From Cryptosporidium bovis (lineage: Eukaryota; Apicomplexa; Conoidasida; Eucoccidiorida; Cryptosporidiidae), in contig VHIT02000011.1 in assembly GCA_009768925.2 (NCBI GenBank), positions 124,001 through 188,000 of the forward strand: a DNA stretch of 64,000 bases, read 5' to 3'. The notes beneath the pieces were generated by a model. That model did no database searches and was not told the origin of the DNA. It saw nothing but the letters and a program-made list of their open reading frames with translations. Made by a program: the position numbers and the translations under genes. Positions 51,705-61,490 of the stretch are shown in pieces (within the stretch, counting starts at the first letter, position 1; every line of letters begins with the position of its first letter).

Positions 51705-52186
51705 TTAAATAATCAATGTTAGAAACAATAATAATAGTGATAATAACAAATTTATAAAAAAGGCAAACAATATTTACTAACGCGAATTTACATATGAGAC
51801 ACACCTTATATTCAAACCGTTAAAGAACAATTGTGCACTTATTTACAATGTTGCACTTATATATAACTGAATTGAAATACAGAAATAATGTATTTCGTTT
51901 ATTGTTGGGAAATCACGATATTTAATAAATATTAATTTTTGGATAGAACCAAAAGTAAAATCGGTCACTTTACATAAACATCTTACTTGATTTATTTTAT
52001 TCATCTATACATTGCCTTTTACATATAAATACTATTCTTAATGTAACCCGGACAATAGTATAGCTTTAACCTTTGATATAATTTACATTTACTAAAACGC
52101 TGTATACATGTGATTTAAATATAATAAACTACTCAACATTATTTCGCTTTCAAATTTAATTTCCAGACTTCTAATCACAAGTTTAT
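51705..52186. other. Convergent spacer
   Basis: This 482-bp AT-rich region lies between the UVRAG-like gene (+) and the Cys/Asp-rich gene (-). No feature is recognised apart from the alternative reading frame of the 17-G tract that would extend into 52099-52205 (see findings). Confidence 0.4.
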
Positions 52187-52810
52187 TCAACCACTGTTTG
52201 TCTCTCCCCCCCCCCCCCCCCCAGCTTGTTCCCCTTCACCATCAAAACTGAATCCACTATTTACAAATCCTTCACCTTGTCCTCTCAGACCACTTCTATT
52301 TCCGTTATTTCCGCCTGAATTGTATCCAGAAGATTGAACTCCATCTCCCGATGTTTCCTGCCCTTCATGTTGAGTTTCATCTTCTTCATCAATTGTTTTC
52401 AAACTTAATCCTAATGTCCAAATCGTGGAAGGATGTCCTGATCCAGTTTCACCATTAAGTCTTCTCCTATATCTTTCAAGTGTTGATTTGGGATGTCCTT
52501 CTCTTGGTCTAGGAATAGGAATTGAGTCTGTAGGAGGATTACAAGGTCTATAATCATCATCATCATCATCACAAACATCATCATCTTTACAACAATTGGG
52601 ATTACAACTACCAAAACAACAACAACAACGTCTTAAACATTCTCGAATTCTATCAAGAGCTGAAGATTTCAATCTAAGTAGTGAAAATTCAATATCACCA
52701 TGAGTATAGAAGTTTGTTGTTGGTGAATAGCCAATTAATTTGTTATCTATATTAAAGACAGTAACATATAATAGCGAAGCTATTAAACTGACATTCAAAA
52801 TTTTAATCAT
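52187..52810 (-). CDS. Small secreted Cys/Asp-rich protein with poly-G tract
   Basis: The first ATG is at 52808-52810 (the frame begins one codon earlier at a GTG), giving 207 residues. A hydrophobic N terminus (IKILNVSLIASLLYVTVF) looks like a signal peptide. A Cys cluster RECLRRCCCCFGSCNPNCC (residues about 56-74) is followed by Lys-Asp, Asp6, a Pro-rich stretch, and a Gly/Ser/Glu-rich tail ending GGGGGGETNSG. A run of 17 C on the plus strand (52206-52222) encodes the Gly run near the end, so the stated C terminus depends on the exact run length. No family is recognised. Two similar features, a hydrophobic start and a CCCC cluster, also occur in the 238-aa protein at 9 kb, but the proteins are not alike otherwise. 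Confidence 0.7.
   Translation of the reverse strand: MIKILNVSLIASLLYVTVFNIDNKLIGYSPTTNFYTHGDIEFSLLRLKSSALDRIRECLRRCCCCFGSCNPNCCKDDDVCDDDDDDYRPCNPPTDSIPIPRPREGHPKSTLERYRRRLNGETGSGHPSTIWTLGLSLKTIDEEDETQHEGQETSGDGVQSSGYNSGGNNGNRSGLRGQGEGFVNSGFSFDGEGEQAGGGGGGETNSG
52206..52222. repeat. 17-bp C/G homopolymer inside a coding sequence
   Basis: This mononucleotide run lies near the 3' end of the Cys/Asp-rich gene. A change of one or two bases would replace the last residues. Confidence 0.9.
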
Positions 52811-54552
52811 CACTCCAAACTATGTATACCTTGGACAAATTCCAATATATAAATTAAGAAAAACAATTCCGGTATCTAAATATCTTTTTTTTCACCATTT
52901 CAGATAGCAGGAAAAGACCGGGAAAATACAGGCTAAATTTGGCAAGTATATATAAAAGAGTTTACAAATATAAAAGTCTAAAAATAACACTATTTTTCCT
53001 AAAAAAGTAAAAAAAAGATAAGCAAACAGGAGCACTGAACATAGTTTATTTAGAGTTAATAATATATTTCCATAATTTACTATTCTTTATTTTACATTAT
53101 CTATCATTTTTCAACCATTTTCCCGCAACTTACAATTCACTATTAATGGTCGTCGACATGCTTACAATTTCTGACATCTATCATTGCATTAGTTGATGGC
53201 GCCAATACTTGTAATTGATTTTTTAAAAAATTTGCATCACGATTACCAAAAAGCATTAATTAAATTTATTTGCATTGCTAGCACAAATCTTTATATTTAA
53301 GAGTAACTAGATTTCTTAACGGTTATTTGATACCAGCTTTGTGACAGTAGAATACTTGTAATTGTTGTAATTTCGACCTTTTGCTTATTTTCACCATAAC
53401 TAAATAAGTCCTGTTCATTAAACAAGAAAGAAGAAAATCTTGTAACACCATATGTAATTCCTGTTTTTTTAAATATGTTACACTAATAAACAATAGCGGC
53501 AATGACTAGGTTAAAAAAATCAAGTAAGCGTTTTAATATTGATTATTATTGTATAATATTTACTAATTTTGTATAACCTTTATTAGAACAATGTCCTTGA
53601 AATCTGCACATTACCGTTGTTGCTGATACTATTATCTGTTTAATTTCCTTACAATGATTTCCAATTTCTTTCAATATTAGTATAAAAATACCCTTTTTTG
53701 TCATCATTCTTTTTCTATTATCTCAAATATAAAAATGGCAATTTCCCATATTGTGATATCAATACTGCTGAAAGGTATTCTTAGAATATTGTGTATTTTT
53801 GTTGATGAGGCAATTTAAGGATAATACAATTATACATGAAAAAACCAGTAGTAGTGAAACTAAATAATCTTTTACAAAAGTATTAATTGCATTAGAATTA
53901 AACATTAAATATCAAGTAAAAGATATAATCAATAAAAAAATACTATTGATCATTTAAATTGATGTATATTTAATTTAAGACACAAGTCTAAATTTTGAAC
54001 ATCTGCTATTCTTTAGAATGAAATTACTATACTGGAGAAAAAAAATAAAAATTTCAATTAAAGCTCCCCTATTTAGATACTATAGTCAGCGACATTTTTT
54101 TTTGAAATATTTGTCTAAAATTAAGTGATAGATTTTGCTACATTAACTTGTTTTTAAATGTTGACTTCTGAGGAGAAATAGGAGAAAGTTCTACAAACAC
54201 AATTGTAATCGCCTTTTCACTTATCATCGGAATTAAAAATCAGCATAAAACCATACACATCTCTTGTTTGATATTATACATTATATTTACGTGTTGATTG
54301 TAAATACTTGTACCACAAAAAATTGAATTAGGCGGGAATCACTGGTTTAAAATAAATCATACATGTTATGTAATATATAAAAACTAATATTAATATGTAA
54401 AATAACACTTGTGGAAAGCAGTAACGGTAATAATTAAACAGTATTTAAATAGTAACAAAATGGTTAGATTACTATTTATCTTTAAATTTAAGTTAGAGTA
54501 CAAATGAATAAAATAAAGCAATTAAGTGCAAATAAAAATACACACTTATATA
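52811..54552. other. Long spacer with possible tiny ORFs
   Basis: This 1.74-kb AT-rich region lies between the Cys/Asp-rich gene (-) and dephospho-CoA kinase (+). ATG at about 53504 begins MTRLKKS before a GTAAGC-type donor, and ATG at about 53735 begins MAISHIVISILLKG with a hydrophobic stretch; neither leads to a gene I can complete. GGCGCC occurs near 53209, and GGCGGGAA at 54331-54338, about 220 bp before the next ATG. Confidence 0.35.
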
Positions 54553-55594
54553 ATGAATACAATATCAAATACATTTTTGACTATACTTGCAAATGTTATT
54601 TATTGTTTAATTATTGTTAGATTCAAGAAAAAGAATTATTCAGAAATTGATCAATTTGTTGCATTAACTTTATTATTTATGTTTGTAAGTTAGATAAAGT
54701 ATGAAAATAGATGATGATGATGATGATTAATACAGTTACATGTTACAATACATAATTATTTATTGCTATTTGTAAACTTGATAATATGCTTTTTTTTGCA
54801 AAGAATCATAGTTCCATGCATAACAGGTGGAGTGGCTTGTGGTAAAACACAAGTTTCAAATAAATTGGGTGATATTGGATACAAGATTGTAGATATGGAT
54901 GTTATTTCAAGAGAAATAGTTACTGTTGGAAAGCCGGCATATAGGTATGTTTAAATAAAATAATACATATATAATTACGTATTCTTTTTCAAAATTACAA
55001 TTAATTAATTAACTAATTGTTTTAATGTCAATTAAACAAATATGCACATAATAACAATAATATAGAGAAATAGTAAAATATTTTGGTGAACATATTTTAG
55101 ACGAAAATCTTGAAATTGATAGGAAGAAACTAAGAAAAATAGTTTTTAGTGACTCAAAAAAAAGGAAAAAATTGAATAAAATAACACATATTCATATTAT
55201 TATTCAAACTATAATGCAAGTTATTTACTACAGAATTTATTTATTTATAGTTGAATTTAAAAATATAAAAACAATAATTGTATCGCCTCTTTTATTTGAA
55301 AATGGTTTACTTACTAAACTGACTTCGCCCATTTACGTCGTCGCTACTACAAGACAACTTCAAACTAAGAATCTTATTGAAAGAGATAAATGCACGGAAG
55401 ATTTAGCTAGTAGTATAATTGACTCACAGATTGATCTGAAAATGAAATGCAAACTAGCTGATAAAGTTATTTGGAATACAGGAACATTGGAAGAGTTATA
55501 CACTAATGTTAATAAAACATTTATAACCTGCAGTATGATGTCAGTAATTTATTTGAATCTCAAAAACCTTTTATCCCTTAATATAAATAAATGA
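54553..55594 (+). CDS. DPCK: Dephospho-CoA kinase (CoaE/DPCK), spliced
   Basis: It phosphorylates dephospho-CoA to CoA, the last step of CoA synthesis. Exon 54804-54944 carries the P-loop (CITGGVACGKTQVS) and DMDVISREIV. Exon 55066-55594 follows a 121-nt intron (AG|GTATGT...ATATAG, phase 2 with an AGA codon). It continues EIVKYFGEHILDEN, DRKKLRKIVFSDSKKRKKLNKITH, and VSPLLFENGLLTKL, the conserved DPCK lid and substrate pattern. The coding frame has no ATG next to the P-loop, so an upstream exon is needed. The best candidate starts at 54553 (MNTISNTFLTILANV..., hydrophobic, TM-like). Its strong GTAAGT donor (54685) is out of phase; a GTTTGT at 54681 is in phase. The first exon is therefore provisional. 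Confidence 0.8.
54945..55065 (+). other. Intron of dephospho-CoA kinase
   Basis: Donor TATAG|GTATGT, acceptor AATATAG|AGAA, 121 nt, phase 2. The Arg codon is restored on joining. Confidence 0.85.
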
Positions 55595-56188
55595 CTATTA
55601 TCAACACAACTTTTTTAATATTAAAAAGAATTAGTTTTTAGTCAATAAAACAAACACATATAGTCACTCTATTCCATCTTTTTTTCATTTCACTTTCCCA
55701 TATATTATTACGTTATATTCAATTCTATTGCTCACCTTATGTACTATTTATTTGCATGCGTTTTTTATTAAGACAAGACGCGCCCTTTCTTAATACATAC
55801 AGGGTAACTAGGTAAAAAGATAAAAAAATAATTACATAATACATAAATAAATATGTATGTAGTAGTTATTTAATATGCATGTATATATAATATGTATATT
55901 TGAACAAAGTAAAAAAGATAAGTTATAGGTGTAAATAGAATTTGCAGAGAAGAAAAAGATTAATTAGATCATACAACAAATAACGGTTGTTTAATATTAT
56001 TAATAGCTGATTATTTTGTTTTTGATATTAATTAAAAAAGAGCAAAGGTTTTCCAGATTTATTTACAAAGACTAAATTTTACAAATAGACAAAGTTTGGT
56101 TAATTACCAAAAAAGTTATTGCAGTTTTCAAATTTACCTTTTTCTTCCTTTATTATTGTTGTAACAATTACGCAGTTAATTTAAAATA
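55595..56188. other. Tandem spacer
   Basis: This 594-bp AT-rich region lies between dephospho-CoA kinase and ARO. TTGCATGCG near 55752 and a CGCGCCC patch near 55791 are possible promoter elements. No frame is supported. Confidence 0.35.
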
Positions 56189-57010
56189 ATGGGATCAGCT
56201 GTTTCAGGAGGATGTTGCTCAGGGAGAGAAGATGAGGAGGCGAAGAGACGGGCATACGATAAGTTAAATAGAGGTGATGGAGTAAATGATGACATTACGA
56301 GATTCGACCTCGCATATGATAAAAATGATATTGAAGAGTTTGTTAAGTTATTATCGTCAACACAACCAATAGATAAGTTGGATGAACCAATGCATCCTTG
56401 GGCAGCAGATCCAAAAACCGTTGGGGCTTTGGCTGCAACACAACTAGCAATATTGGCAGCTAGAGACAGTCAACCGGAACTTAAAGATGCGATAAGAAAA
56501 AAGGGTGGAATACAAGGTTTACTAGAATTACTTAAAAGCAAAGAAGAAGATAGAATAGACGGAGCAGTAGTTGCATTGTCATTTTTGAGTGTAAATAATG
56601 CAGAGTGTTGTAGCACAATGTTCGAGTGTGGTGTATTGCCATATTTGGTTAAATGTATGTCTAGTGAAATAGATGGCCTTAGGGCTGCATCTGCACAAAC
56701 AGCTAGGAATATATTTATATTAGGTATTAGCCAAAGGAAAGAATTTATGAGACTTGGAGGTATACAAATACTCGTTAATTTATTAACACCACCAAATAAA
56801 GATGTGGATAAACCTGAAAGTTGGTATACACCTTTAGAGGCGATATATCACATTGAAGATTTAATTATAGACCAAAATGAAGAATTATTAGAGTATACAA
56901 GAGCAGTCAGGAAATGTGGCGTTGTAGACAAACTTAAAGTACTAACTAAAAGCAGTAATAGAGATGTTTCAGAAGCAGCAGAGATTCTACTCACAAGGGT
57001 GTCTGAATAG
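56189..57010 (+). CDS. ARO: ARO-like N-myristoylated armadillo-repeat protein
   Basis: The protein has 273 residues and is single exon. It begins MGSAVSGGCCSG: Gly2 and Ser6 fit an N-myristoylation site, and Cys9-Cys10 would be palmitoylated. The rest consists of armadillo repeats (KDAIRKKGGIQGLLELLKS, VVALSFLSVNNAECCSTMFE, QTARNIFILGISQRKEFMRL, GGIQILVNLL). The size and layout match ARO (armadillo repeats only) of Toxoplasma and Plasmodium, which anchors rhoptries at the apical tip with adenylate cyclase beta and AIP. Cryptosporidium has a single rhoptry, so a similar apical-positioning role is inferred. It is followed by eIF3b on the same strand after a 1.1-kb spacer. Confidence 0.88.
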   Translation: MGSAVSGGCCSGREDEEAKRRAYDKLNRGDGVNDDITRFDLAYDKNDIEEFVKLLSSTQPIDKLDEPMHPWAADPKTVGALAATQLAILAARDSQPELKDAIRKKGGIQGLLELLKSKEEDRIDGAVVALSFLSVNNAECCSTMFECGVLPYLVKCMSSEIDGLRAASAQTARNIFILGISQRKEFMRLGGIQILVNLLTPPNKDVDKPESWYTPLEAIYHIEDLIIDQNEELLEYTRAVRKCGVVDKLKVLTKSSNRDVSEAAEILLTRVSE

Positions 57011-58137
57011 TAAACACCATTATTTAATGAATAAATAAATGTAATATACATATTTCAAATTTGATACAATTAAATGAAGAATAAAAATGCTTTACTTACA
57101 AAATTATTTTTAGATCATGATTATTTCCTCTATATTTATTTTCACAATCGTTTCTAGCATTTTCTAGAATTAAATACATACAAATAAATGATATAATTAT
57201 CAACAACTTTAGTTTTCTAATATTCACCTTTTATTCCTAAACAAAAAGAAGGGACTCAATAAACATCTATTACTATTATTATTATATTACATATTTTAGA
57301 TTCTTTAAGTTTTACTTTTTTGTTTATATTTAACCAAAAATAGTCATTTTATTTTCGTTAACCTACTAATTCCTGAACTTCATTTTACACATGTTAATAA
57401 AGGAGGTGACATGAAAAGAATGAGAATTTTATCCAAATACGGAGGTTACAATGTATGACATTACCATTAAAAAATGTGGCAAATAAACAGTTGAATACAT
57501 ATAAATAATTGTAAGTTGTATATAAGGGATTACTATAATATTTATTAAATAGGCACTAGAGTAATACCTTCAAAAGTAGCATTAGTAAAAGTAATAATAA
57601 TGATGTTACTCACTATTGTCAATTGTAAATCTATATTATCATTCATTTACATGCCTTTTAGCAATAAATTTGATTAAAAAAGCCGCCTTTCATTAACTGC
57701 TTCATTAACAGTAAATTAATGCCATATTAATATTAAGTGCAGAGACGCAAAATAGTAGACTAAAATTGTGGTCTAAATAAATAAAACCGGGAAAAAAAAG
57801 TAAAACTGATATGTACAAAATTTGAAAAAAATAATCATTTTTCAAAAGAAAAAGGGGAAAAGATAAAACAGATAAGATTATATAGTACAAAGCCGGTAAA
57901 TTATCGAAGAGTACCTTCTGTCTTTTCTCTCATTTTTCCATTATCAAGAAGACAAGAGATATTTTAAAAGGTCTTCATTAAAGGCATACATAGGCAAACA
58001 TTAACGATTATACCAAAAGTTATTTAAATATATAATCTTGCTGATAGGGAACAGATAAATAACAAACAGCAGGATAAATATTTATATTTTATTGGTGCAC
58101 AATATTTCATTTGGGTTTAATTTAATGCGTATGAATA
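57011..58137. other. Tandem spacer with a GCCGCC element
   Basis: This 1.13-kb region lies between ARO and eIF3b. GCCGCC occurs at 57682-57687 and an ACCGGGAAAA motif near 57786. The frame at 57705-57890 (-) is not supported. Confidence 0.35.
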
Positions 58138-60303
58138 ATGTTTAAGGTAACAAAAGAAGATTTGAGTGAGGACATTGAATTATTGGAATATCTAAGTGAT
58201 TCAACGAATGATGAGGAAGAAACAGAAGAATACATTTCAAAAAAGTGCAATGCAATAGAAGAACCACTAACATTGTCGAACTCATTCTCAAGAAGTTTTG
58301 TTGTATTTGGACTTCCATGTGTAACTCATGATAAATACGATAGATTTGTTAAAGCTTTGAGGACAATTATCAATCAAACACTTAAAATGATGAGAGTTGA
58401 GTATGATGAAAACTTTATACTAGATGTTCCTTGTGATGAAAATGAGGACACAAAGGGATTAGCAATACTTACATTTCCCAATTCATTTCAAGCGGAAACA
58501 GTATGTCAGTCATTATCAAAAGCTCCTTTTGACAAGCAAACTAGATTTAACACGGTTATGTTTGACGATGTTAAGGTTGTACTGGAACAGGATGAATCAG
58601 ACCCTAAATACCTTGAGACGCTTTATCCACCACCATTATTGTTTGATAGAAGTGATATTCGAAATTGGTTGTTGACTTCTAGATGCAGCGAACAATTCGT
58701 AATTAGATATCAGAGTTCAACTGAAATATATTCATTTGATTCGGTAGGGCGAATTCCTGAACTGGTTTACGATGGAGAGAGAGCTAAAGGTGGTAAAAGG
58801 GTCTGGACAGATTTTTCAGTTGAATGGAGTCCTATGGGCTCTTATTTAATCACATTTCATCGTCAGGGAGTAGTTTTATGGGGTGGTGATAACTGGGACA
58901 GAAAAGTTAGATTTGAACATAAAGATGTTAAATTTATAGAATTTAGTCCAAATGAGGAATACTTACTTACATGGGATGGCTCCTCTCCAGAATCAAAATT
59001 CGACAAAGCAGTTAAAGTTTGGCATGTACTATCTGGAAAACTTTTAAGATGTTTTGCAACTCCAACTCAAACATTAAGTATTTCAGAAGATAAGTACTTT
59101 TTATGGAGTCCTACCGGCAAATATTTGGCACATTGTTCAGAAAAAGGAGAACTTTATGTATATGAATCATCGACTATGAATTTAATAGAAGATCCAGTAA
59201 CTGGTTTAAAAACTCCGCTGAAGTACCCTCTTTTGTTTTTTGATTGGTCACCAGAGGAAGACAATTTATCCATTTGGTGTCCAGAAAAAGGAGATACTCC
59301 TGGACGCTTAACATTACTTTCAGCTCAAAATAGAAAAGAACTAGCAATTAAAAATGTATTCAACGTTAAGGAAGCATCTGTATATTGGCAACCGAAGGGG
59401 CAATATATGTGTTTAAGAGCTCAAGTTTCAAGAAGAACAGGAAAAAAAGCAAAAAAAGAGTATACACAACTGGAAATATTTAGAGTTAAAGAAAAGAATG
59501 TCCCTGTTGATACAATACATATAGAAGGTGTGTCAGTTCGTTGTTTCTCCTGGGAGTCATCAAACAGATTTGTTGTTATTGTTGTTGATGAAGTAACTAG
59601 ATTCCAAACACTTCGATTTTACCAGGTAAATAATACACAAACAGATTTTATTTACTCTCACTACTTGACAACTCCTGTTGATATGGTCAAATGGAGTCCG
59701 TTAGGTAATTACTTTGTTGTTGGAGGGTCGGGTGGAAATCTTGTTTTTTGTCAATTAAACAACGATAATAAATTTGATATTCTGCAAAAAGACGAACATT
59801 TTATGTGTAACTGGATACAATGGGATCCTACCGGCAGATTCATAACAACAGCTTTTCAGTCTAAATTGGCTGAAGGTGGATATAAGTACAGCACTGAAAC
59901 TGGGTATGTAATTTGGTCATTTCAAGGTAGAAGGTTGTACAGCTCTCCATTAGAAACATTTTATCAATTCATTTGGAGACCACACCCTCCCTCACTTCTA
60001 TCCCAGGAAAAATTTGATGAAATACCCAGAAAACTTAAAGACTATAGCAGAAAATTCGAGATTGAGGACGATTCCATTAGATCTGAAAGACTCAATGTTG
60101 TACTGCAAAATCGTAAGGTTAATGAAGACGAATTTAATTCAATTATAGAAGAGATTAATGAATGGAAGGTTAAACAGACCGTCTATAATGAATGGCTTGC
60201 AGCGAAGAACTCACTTATCGAGTCACTTGAATGGGAGGAACAAGAAGAGGTCATTGAAATCGAACTCGAGACTACTCAAGAGGTTATTTCAACCGACTTT
60301 TGA
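58138..60303 (+). CDS. EIF3B: Translation initiation factor eIF3 subunit b
   Basis: The protein has 721 residues. After an acidic start, an RRM spans about residues 52-150 (FVVFGLPCVTHDKYDRFVKA ... GLAILTFPNSFQAETVC). A WD40-type beta propeller with Trp-Ser-Pro blades follows (VEWSPMGSYLITFH, FIEFSPNEEYLLTWDG, FLWSPTGKYLAHCSEKGEL, VYWQPKGQYMCLRAQV, KWSPLGNYFVVGGS, IQWDPTGRFITTA). The C-terminal helical tail (WRPHPPSLLSQEKFDEI...) matches PRT1/eIF3b. eIF3b scaffolds eIF3a, eIF3g and eIF3i on the 40S subunit. Length is close to the yeast homolog (763). No introns are needed. Confidence 0.95.
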   Translation: MFKVTKEDLSEDIELLEYLSDSTNDEEETEEYISKKCNAIEEPLTLSNSFSRSFVVFGLPCVTHDKYDRFVKALRTIINQTLKMMRVEYDENFILDVPCDENEDTKGLAILTFPNSFQAETVCQSLSKAPFDKQTRFNTVMFDDVKVVLEQDESDPKYLETLYPPPLLFDRSDIRNWLLTSRCSEQFVIRYQSSTEIYSFDSVGRIPELVYDGERAKGGKRVWTDFSVEWSPMGSYLITFHRQGVVLWGGDNWDRKVRFEHKDVKFIEFSPNEEYLLTWDGSSPESKFDKAVKVWHVLSGKLLRCFATPTQTLSISEDKYFLWSPTGKYLAHCSEKGELYVYESSTMNLIEDPVTGLKTPLKYPLLFFDWSPEEDNLSIWCPEKGDTPGRLTLLSAQNRKELAIKNVFNVKEASVYWQPKGQYMCLRAQVSRRTGKKAKKEYTQLEIFRVKEKNVPVDTIHIEGVSVRCFSWESSNRFVVIVVDEVTRFQTLRFYQVNNTQTDFIYSHYLTTPVDMVKWSPLGNYFVVGGSGGNLVFCQLNNDNKFDILQKDEHFMCNWIQWDPTGRFITTAFQSKLAEGGYKYSTETGYVIWSFQGRRLYSSPLETFYQFIWRPHPPSLLSQEKFDEIPRKLKDYSRKFEIEDDSIRSERLNVVLQNRKVNEDEFNSIIEEINEWKVKQTVYNEWLAAKNSLIESLEWEEQEEVIEIELETTQEVISTDF

Positions 60304-60796
60304 TGTGCATACTACTAGAGAAAAAAGGAAAATCGTTCAAGTTATAGAAATCTGACAAAAATATAATATGTCTCTGTTCCTACACATAAAAGAAGTTAAT
60401 AGAAATAGAAAAGATGAAACAAATGTTGTTTTCTTTTTTATTAGACTTTTTAATGTATTTTTTCTCGAGTTTGCCGCGTGTTTTAATATGTTTGTTGTCT
60501 CGTCTCTAAGCTAATTTGTTACTTTATAATAGATTGTTAGCACTAGTAATTGTTTATTTACTGTATGGTTATTATTAAGGCACCTAATTGCGGCGCCAAA
60601 AGTAAATTAATATTAAACTTGTAATAACTGTTTAGGGTAAATTTGCGTCAAGTGTAATTTATTAGTAAATTACTATAGACATATATACCCGGGAATTAAT
60701 AAATAATTTGTCTTTTACTTTCCTATTGCCACTAGTTCAAACTAAAAAGTCTGGATTCTACTCGTTTTTGCAGAAGTTTGTTTTCTTGGAAAGAAG
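60304..60796. other. Spacer before eL39
   Basis: This 493-bp AT-rich region holds CGGCGCCAAAAG near 60592 and CCCGGGAA near 60688. It is probably the eL39 promoter. Confidence 0.35.
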
Positions 60797-60952
60797 ATGG
60801 GAGCAAATAAAGGTTTTATGCTTAAGAAACGTTTGGGGAAGAAGATGAAGCAAAACTCTCCTGTTCCTCACTGGTTTCGTTTAAAGTCTGATACAGACAT
60901 AAGATACAATGTTAAGAAAAGACACTGGTTAAGAACTAAACTCAAGATGTAA
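60797..60952 (+). CDS. RPL39: Ribosomal protein eL39 (RPL39)
   Basis: A 51-residue basic protein with one uninterrupted exon. It begins [20 protein letters not shown] and contains [29 protein letters not shown]; the last block is the invariant eL39 tail. It lines the nascent peptide exit tunnel. The usual start MPSHKTF... is divergent here (MGANKGF), but no in-frame ATG lies further upstream. Confidence 0.97.
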   Translation: MGANKGFMLKKRLGKKMKQNSPVPHWFRLKSDTDIRYNVKKRHWLRTKLKM

Positions 60953-61490
60953 TAGACTATTTAATTTTTATTCTACTTACGTATATTTGAGGATTTTTGG
61001 TTTAAGGGCTTTATTCTCTATTTCAAATATGTAAATAGAAGTATATACTGTTCTTTATAGACAAAGTAATTCAGCTTCATTTTTATTATTTAAGATGTAC
61101 ATATTTAGTATTATTACCGGAGTAGTATGCAATATTTACTGAAGGATAGTAGCAAGGCAAAAGAAAAGTTGATTCAATGTTGAAAAACATTTTAATGTTT
61201 TTTTAGCTTTGTTTTCTCCTGTAGTGCAATTCTGTAGAGTATTTAGAACATAATGAATAAACTTGAAGTTATTTTATTTTAATCTTACTATTTTACTGCA
61301 ACTATTTTTCAATTTTTACTGACATTAAGACTATTTAGTAACTGTTTGTTTCTTTTTTTACCGAAAGATAAAGAAAAACTATGGGGATTAAGAGGGGGAT
61401 ATAGATATGGGATAATATAATGATGTTTAATGTAAACTATACTAAATAGAAGGTGAAAGTAGTTGTTATAATTAATTTTTGACATAATAT
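60953..61490. other. Convergent spacer
   Basis: This 538-bp AT-rich region lies between eL39 (+) and the minus-strand Cys-module gene. No feature is recognised. Confidence 0.4.
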
